DNA from: JAFDCJ01 sp964527835
GTDB lineage: Bacteria > Desulfobacterota > Desulfobacteria > Desulfobacterales > JAFDCJ01
DNA length: 64,000 nt
Assembly (NCBI GenBank): GCA_964527835.1
Contig: CAZGNV010000012.1
Location: forward strand, 1 to 64,000
Direction: 5' to 3'
A program made the translations under genes and the position numbers. The notes under the pieces are model-generated. The model searched no databases and was not told where the DNA came from. It was given only the letters and a program-made list of their open reading frames with translations. Positions 59,338-64,000 of the stretch are shown here, piece after piece; the first letter of the stretch is position 1, and the number at the start of each line of letters is the position of its first letter.

Positions 59338-60948
59338 TCAACTGTGCTGCGGCACTTTCAAGCGGCTCGGCCCCAATGCCTGCAGCTGTTTTTCAAATTC
59401 CGTCAACCGGCCGGCAAACTCTACCCCCATGTTGGAGGCCAGGGTTTGCATCGCCAGCCGGCTGCTTTCCAGACCCATGGGTTCCATCAGCTCTGAAATC
59501 TGCTCCAGCCGCCACCGGGCATGAATGTTGCCCCGCTCGGAGTGGCAGTTGCCTTCGTGGCAGGTCAGCAGCATCACCCCGTCGGCCCCGTTTTGAAAAG
59601 CCGTTAAAAGATGATCCAGCGAAACGCTGCCGCCGCAGGTGACCTCGACGACCTGCAGGCCGGCGGGCAGTCGGTGGCCCAGGCAGGCGGCCAGCTGCCC
59701 GGCGCGGGCCGCGGACCGGCGGCAGCAAAAGGCCGTAATCGTTGGAATAAAATCATTTTCGGCCGGTTCGGGTTTTCCACTCCCCGGCGGAATGGAAACG
59801 ACCGCCGTGCCCGGCGGCGGCCCGAAACTAATGGCCCCGCGGGGGCATTCCGCCACGCAGATGCCACACCGTTCGCAGGCCTCGGCCGTCACCGTCACGT
59901 GGCTGCCCACCCGGATCGCCCGGTAGGGGCACAGTCGAAAGCAGGTCAGGCAGCGCACGCACCGGCCGGTGTCGATTTGAGCCTTGGTCTCGGCATCGGC
60001 AGCGGGTCCGGACGCTTCGAGCATGGACAGCGCGGCGTTGTCCGCATCGATGGCCTGGTCGGCCGGTGCGAGCACATTGCGGCTGGCGCCGGCAACCACA
60101 ATCCCCCTGCGGTTGGTCAATACCGTCAAGCGGTGGACATTGTCCCCCTGGGCAAAGCCGTTCAGGTCGCACTCCAGTTCGAAAATCCGCATCAGCTCGC
60201 GGGTGTAATCCGAGGGGGCGATCCTCTCATCGACAACCGTCAAATCCGCCGTCAGCCGGCAGGGGCTGCCGGTGATTTCATCGGTGAATTCGAAACTCAC
60301 CCTGCCGTCGTCACCGGGCTGGATGTCCGGCCGGGTGTCGGTGAACTTGAGATAAACCACACCCGCCCCCCGTGATTCCCGGTACAGCTTTTCCAGGCCC
60401 TCGGCGGCGACTTTCAGGTTTCCGGTCAGGAGGTAAGTTTTCAGACCAAAGTCGGCCTGCAGCTGAAAAGCGGCCTGCATGACTTCGGCGGCCATGACCG
60501 GATTGCTCTCCGCATTCAGACCGCAGATCAAAACCACCGTTTGGATCCCGTCAAAAACATCGCCGTTACCAGCAGACGCCTGCAGCCGGGCAGTCAGCCC
60601 GGAAATATCCATCACCCGCTCACCGGGCGTCAAGCCGTAGCGGGAAAATTCCGGCCGCCGCTGATCGTCGTCGGCGATCACAATCCGATCTACATCAACC
60701 GGGCGCTTCTGCCCATCGCAATCCAGGGCCACCTCAAACTCGCCCGCCGCGCCGCGGCAGGAAAGCACCCGGGTCCCCGGGTAGACAGCGGCTTTTATTG
60801 CCCCCTGGCCGTCCGGCATATCGAAACCGTCGGCCGGGGTGGCAATAATGATATCGGTCTGCTCAGAAGTCAGGTCCTGCACAATCCGCCGGGCGCAGGC
60901 CCCCTGTCCGATCAGCAAGGTTTTTCCGCTCAATGGTATTCCTCTCAT
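59338..60948 (-). CDS. HdrA-like flavoprotein with ferredoxin and MvhD domains
   Basis: 536 residues; the ATG overlaps the stop of the preceding HdrA gene (ATGA). Weak HdrA-type nucleotide fold in the first 350 residues (LLIGQGACARRIVQDL), ferredoxin insert CVRCLTCFRLCPYRAIRV, then CERCGICVAECPRGAISFGP, and a C-terminal MvhD-like domain (FCCRRSAARA, VTCGGSVSLDHLLTAFQNGA, LLTCHEGNCHSERGN). MvhD normally links hydrogenase or formate dehydrogenase to HdrA. Here it would connect the flavin centre to MetFV or another donor. Confidence 0.82.
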   Translation of the reverse strand: MRGIPLSGKTLLIGQGACARRIVQDLTSEQTDIIIATPADGFDMPDGQGAIKAAVYPGTRVLSCRGAAGEFEVALDCDGQKRPVDVDRIVIADDDQRRPEFSRYGLTPGERVMDISGLTARLQASAGNGDVFDGIQTVVLICGLNAESNPVMAAEVMQAAFQLQADFGLKTYLLTGNLKVAAEGLEKLYRESRGAGVVYLKFTDTRPDIQPGDDGRVSFEFTDEITGSPCRLTADLTVVDERIAPSDYTRELMRIFELECDLNGFAQGDNVHRLTVLTNRRGIVVAGASRNVLAPADQAIDADNAALSMLEASGPAADAETKAQIDTGRCVRCLTCFRLCPYRAIRVGSHVTVTAEACERCGICVAECPRGAISFGPPPGTAVVSIPPGSGKPEPAENDFIPTITAFCCRRSAARAGQLAACLGHRLPAGLQVVEVTCGGSVSLDHLLTAFQNGADGVMLLTCHEGNCHSERGNIHARWRLEQISELMEPMGLESSRLAMQTLASNMGVEFAGRLTEFEKQLQALGPSRLKVPQHS

Positions 60949-62180
60949 CTTTTCAAATATCTCAAAGTATTCAACGCCGCCTCACCGGCGCTGGCAACGC
61001 TTTCGGCAATGCCCATGGGTCCGCTGACCGTGCCGGCGCAAAAAACACCGTCACCTGCCGTTTCGTGGGCAGCACCCGGTGAAGGTGCGATAAACCCGTT
61101 GAAATCGGTTTTCAGGTTCACCCACCTGGCCAGCTCATGGTTTTGCTGGCAGGGCTGCAGCCCCACGGCCAGCACGATCATGTCGAAAAGCTCCTCTACG
61201 GTTTCGTGGGTTTGGCTGTCGAGCACAGTCACCTTCAGTTGACCGTCTTGCATCTGCAGGATATCCCCGGGAATGGCCCGGATCATGCGGACCTCTTCGG
61301 TCACCTGGCTGTAAAAAGGCTCAAAATCCCGGCCGAAGGTCTGCACGTCGATGTAAAAAAAGGTGACTTCGGTTTCCGGTTCGCGGGATCGGATCAGCCG
61401 CGCCATGCGCAGCGATGTTCCGCAGCAGATCCGGGAGCACCACAGGTGGTGGACCTTGGCATCCCGGCTGCCCACACACTGGACAAACCCGATTTTGCGG
61501 GCCGGCCGGCCGTCCGAAGGCTTGAGCGCCCCTCCCTGCCGACGGACGATTTCATCCAGTTCCAGGTTGGTGACCACATTTGGATAGCGTCCGTATCCGT
61601 ATGGCTTGTGACGGGGATCAAAGGTTTCGAAGCCGGTCGCCAGGATCACGGCATCGGCTTCGGTGGTGGCTTCGGTTGACCCGGCATCCAGTGTAATGGC
61701 CTTTTCCGGGCAGGCGTCCTGACAGCGGGTGCAGGATTGATCAGCGATGTACAGACAATTTTCTTCAGCCAGGGCGTAAAAAGGCACGTGGTTTTTGGAA
61801 GTCCCCTGGACAATGGCTCCCGGCTGCGGGCACCGCTCAAGGCAGACCCCGCAGGCCGTACATTTGCCGGGATCGATATAGCTGGGCTTGCGGGCCAGAT
61901 TAATGCGAAAACGGCCGTTCTTGGAAATGCTTTCAATACGGCTGCCCGTTAAAAGCCGGATGTGCGGATTTTCCAGGGCTTGCTCCAGTTTTTCTTCCAC
62001 CACGCAGGCACCGCATTTGACGCATTGATCCGTCGCCTTGCAGGCATAGCGGATGGCATGGCCGCCGGCAAAGTCGGATTTTTCGACCACCTGCACCTGG
62101 ATATTGAACCGCGCCAACTCCAGGGCCGCCGCAAGGCCGGCCACCCCCCCACCGATTACGGCCACCGTTTTATCCGTCAT
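60945..62180 (-). CDS. hdrA: HdrA-family FAD-dependent electron-bifurcating subunit
   Basis: 411 residues. FAD-binding AVIGGGVAGLAAALELARF at the start; an N-terminal Cys group (CKATDQCVKCGACVVE); ferredoxin clusters CTACGVCLERCPQPGA and CTRCQDACPEKAI; HdrA-type VGSRDAKVHHLWCSRICCGT; and the C-terminal FAD segment DGVFCAGTVSGPMGIAESVA. It is shorter than archaeal HdrA (about 650 residues) because ferredoxin domains are distributed over the partner gene. Central flavin site of the complex. Confidence 0.88.
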   Translation of the reverse strand: MTDKTVAVIGGGVAGLAAALELARFNIQVQVVEKSDFAGGHAIRYACKATDQCVKCGACVVEEKLEQALENPHIRLLTGSRIESISKNGRFRINLARKPSYIDPGKCTACGVCLERCPQPGAIVQGTSKNHVPFYALAEENCLYIADQSCTRCQDACPEKAITLDAGSTEATTEADAVILATGFETFDPRHKPYGYGRYPNVVTNLELDEIVRRQGGALKPSDGRPARKIGFVQCVGSRDAKVHHLWCSRICCGTSLRMARLIRSREPETEVTFFYIDVQTFGRDFEPFYSQVTEEVRMIRAIPGDILQMQDGQLKVTVLDSQTHETVEELFDMIVLAVGLQPCQQNHELARWVNLKTDFNGFIAPSPGAAHETAGDGVFCAGTVSGPMGIAESVASAGEAALNTLRYLKR

Positions 62181-62347
62181 ATCTCTTAAAACCCCTCTTT
62201 GCGGTCTGGATACCGATACTTCAAGCTGCCTGTCTTGATAAAAATGCGATCCCCCATGGCGAGACGGCGATCGTCAAGTCAGTAAAGCCGCACAATAGCC
62301 CATTTTTTTTTATTTTTCAATCGCCGGGGGTGATTTTTATGGACGAT

Positions 62348-63259
62348 CTATTTGCCAGCCCCGTTGCCCTTGATCTCGGCCTGCTCGAGGATATCCGGAA
62401 TGATGTCGGTCCATCCCAGGGGCATGATGTGCACGCCCTGAAACTTGTCCTTGTGCTTTTTAATGAACCGGCCCATCATCTCGGCCGCCTTTTTCTTGCG
62501 ATCCGCTTTGTCAACCGAGCCGATTTCATCGATCCACTGCTGGGGGACACTGATGCCGGAAACGTATTTATTCATAAAATTGCCCATCTGGGGGGACTTG
62601 AGCAGCACCACCCCCAGCTGGACCGGACGGTTGAAAGCCCGGGCCTTCTCGACAAATTCATCCACCGCCCGATCTTCATACACCGCCTGGGTCTGGAAAA
62701 ACTGGGCCCCGGCGTCTATTTTTTTTCCCATTTTCATCAACTGCAGATCAAGGGGTTGAAAATTGGGATTGACCACCGCCCCGATAAAAATATCCGGTGC
62801 ATTGGCCAGCTCATTGCCGACCATGTCCCGGCCCGCCTGCAGCTGGGCGGCGATTTTGACCAGCTGCACCGAATCCAGATCAAAGACCGGTTTGGCTTCC
62901 TTATGGTCCCCGAGGTTGGTGTGATCACCGGTCAAAAGCAGCATGTTGTCGACCCCCAGGGAAAAGGCGGTCAAAATTTCCGACTGCAGGGCGATGCGGT
63001 TCCGGTCCCGGCAGGTGATCTGATAAATCGGTTCATAGCCGGCATTTTTCAACTGGATGGAGGCCGCCAGGGACCCGAGTCTCATCACGGCACTCTGGTT
63101 GTCCGTGACGTTGATGGCGTGCACCCGGCCGTTGAGATGTCCGGCTTCCTTGACACAGGTGGGAACAAAATCTTTATCCCGGGGAATCGCCCCCTTGACC
63201 GGGCCGACCTCCCCGGTGACAACAAATTGTCCTTTATCAAACAGTTCGCTTAATTTCAT
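62348..63259 (-). CDS. metF: Methylenetetrahydrofolate reductase
   Basis: 303 residues, an (beta/alpha)8 MTHFR: FVVTGEVGPVKGAIPRD, AINVTDNQSAVMRLGSLAAS, LLTGDHTNLGDHKEAKPVFD, and QTQAVYEDRAVDEFVEKA. It reduces methylene-THF to methyl-THF in the Wood-Ljungdahl pathway. It lies between metV and hdrA in the same direction. The 167-bp gap to hdrA contains an A/T-rich run but no gene. Confidence 0.93.
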   Translation of the reverse strand: MKLSELFDKGQFVVTGEVGPVKGAIPRDKDFVPTCVKEAGHLNGRVHAINVTDNQSAVMRLGSLAASIQLKNAGYEPIYQITCRDRNRIALQSEILTAFSLGVDNMLLLTGDHTNLGDHKEAKPVFDLDSVQLVKIAAQLQAGRDMVGNELANAPDIFIGAVVNPNFQPLDLQLMKMGKKIDAGAQFFQTQAVYEDRAVDEFVEKARAFNRPVQLGVVLLKSPQMGNFMNKYVSGISVPQQWIDEIGSVDKADRKKKAAEMMGRFIKKHKDKFQGVHIMPLGWTDIIPDILEQAEIKGNGAGK

Positions 63260-63307
63260 GGATCATTCTCCTTGGTATCCTTGAGCGCCTTTGCGCCGGA
63301 TCATTGG

Positions 63308-64000
63308 CTAATCAATGTTGCTGACGGTAACCTCACCGCCCTGGGAGCAGAAGGTGGCCTCGAAAGGACTGACCTTGAGGCTGCGCGGCCGGCTCCACTT
63401 GGCATAATTTTTGGGCGCCTGGTAGGGTTCCATCAAATCAAGGCGGCCCAGTTTCTTAAGTCTCTCATAGATGAGCACCCAGCCGCATTCCCGGTCGCTG
63501 TCCACTTCGCACATGCCGTTTTCCGCACCCCCGCAGGGCCCGTTCAACAGGCCCTTGGCGCACAGGGTCATCGGGCACAGTCCCCCGGTGTATTCGATAA
63601 TGCAATCGCCGCACAGGGAACAGTATTCGTTGATTTCGGATTCCGATACGGTCTCACCGCCAAAGATGGTGTCACATCCTGGATGCACCATGCCGCCGTC
63701 AGTGGCATCGATCACCGTGTGAACCCCCTGGCCGCAACCCAGCACCAGGAAAGAATCGGCCTTTTTCACCTGCTCGCCATAATCCTCTTTCAGGACCTTG
63801 GTAGTGTGATCCAGTTTGCACAGGGACATCCCCTGGGGTCCCGGCACGGTGTAGCCGACCACCTCGATGCCTCTTTTTTCCAGGCGCTTGGCCATGTTTT
63901 CGGTTTCATCCTCGCCGCCGGAATGGCATTTCCAGGCGCAGTTATTGCACCCGACAACAAACACCTTTTCGCCGGGTTTAATGAATTTAACGATTTCTTC
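63308..64000 (-). CDS. metV: MetV, methylene-THF reductase C-terminal-family subunit (5' end beyond window)
   Basis: The frame stays open to the window edge (EEIVKFIKPGEKVFVVGCNN), so the true start is outside; 230 codons are visible. The same cysteine order as the MetV-like protein at 19.1 kb is seen: CNNCAWKCHSGG, CSLCGDCIIEYTGGLCPM, CAKGLLNGPCGGAENGMCEV and ECGWVLIYERLK. MetV forms a complex with MetF and supplies Fe-S clusters. First visible gene of the MetVF-HdrA operon. Confidence 0.88.
   Translation of the reverse strand, partial: EEIVKFIKPGEKVFVVGCNNCAWKCHSGGEDETENMAKRLEKRGIEVVGYTVPGPQGMSLCKLDHTTKVLKEDYGEQVKKADSFLVLGCGQGVHTVIDATDGGMVHPGCDTIFGGETVSESEINEYCSLCGDCIIEYTGGLCPMTLCAKGLLNGPCGGAENGMCEVDSDRECGWVLIYERLKKLGRLDLMEPYQAPKNYAKWSRPRSLKVSPFEATFCSQGGEVTVSNID

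Overview
The window reads as chromosomal DNA of a strictly anaerobic, sulfur-metabolising member of the Desulfobacterota (former Deltaproteobacteria), most likely an aromatic-degrading sulfate reducer. The clues are phenylphosphate-type phenol carboxylation genes, a tungsten aldehyde oxidoreductase (AOR) cluster, a MetVF-HdrA-type operon, multihaem cytochromes, DsrE/TusA sulfur carriers and at least two genes that only make sense if UGA is read as selenocysteine. No rRNA, tRNA, CRISPR array, prophage or intact insertion sequence was seen. Species assignment is inference.

Layout. 0.3-10.9 kb: a divergent LysR regulator and an operon for activating and carboxylating a phenol-like substrate (two phenylphosphate synthase-like subunits, UbiD decarboxylase, receiver-domain protein, aryl-CoA ligase, Tm-1-like protein, a 59-residue ORF, LpdD-like flavin chaperone, UbiX). 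11-13.8 kb: GNAT acetyltransferase, flavodoxin-like reductase, a truncated monooxygenase remnant and a B12/radical-SAM-like protein. 13.9-20.4 kb: two minus-strand operons (zinc ribbon-AOR-polyferredoxin; MoaD-like-ferredoxin-MetV-like-EutA-like) around an iclR gene. The promoter regions share a GTTCAT-N4-ATGAAC palindrome, which suggests one IclR regulon. 21-27.7 kb: a complete LivKHMGF-type ABC importer followed by a CoA ligase. 27.7-41.7 kb: mixed housekeeping genes (MATE pump, M24 peptidase, adenine deaminase, hydrolases, DNA alkylation repair, DDAH, hybrid histidine kinase, TorD chaperone).

41.7-58 kb is the most unusual part, an apparent sulfur-respiration island. It holds a MarR-adjacent DsrE/TusA sulfur-relay operon and a six-gene minus-strand operon: TAT-type Fe-S protein with a membrane anchor; a 1087-residue fusion of an NrfD membrane subunit to a 13-haem cytochrome containing an octahaem tetrathionate-reductase-like core; a monohaem cytochrome; a Phs/Psr-type molybdopterin reductase with its Fe-S subunit; and a lipoprotein with three rhodanese domains, two of which carry in-frame UGA codons followed by matching SECIS-like hairpins. 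A sigma-54 activator with a cysteine-rich PAS domain, a membrane SpoIIE phosphatase and a TusA-like protein without the usual cysteine flank it. A plausible working model is a quinol-linked periplasmic reductase (or oxidase) of sulfur oxyanions or polysulfide, with the selenorhodanese handling sulfane sulfur. The substrate cannot be read from sequence.

58.1-64 kb: an operon metV-metF-hdrA-hdrA/mvhD-hdrD, whose last gene is also a selenoprotein (UGA replacing Cys in the ECGH motif of the CCG domain). It probably couples methylene-tetrahydrofolate reduction to electron bifurcation or confurcation in the Wood-Ljungdahl pathway. Non-coding features include a family of terminal-inverted-repeat elements (two of exactly 193 bp plus fragments), and degenerate GGAAGTCGGAATGC-type arrays placed inside operons.
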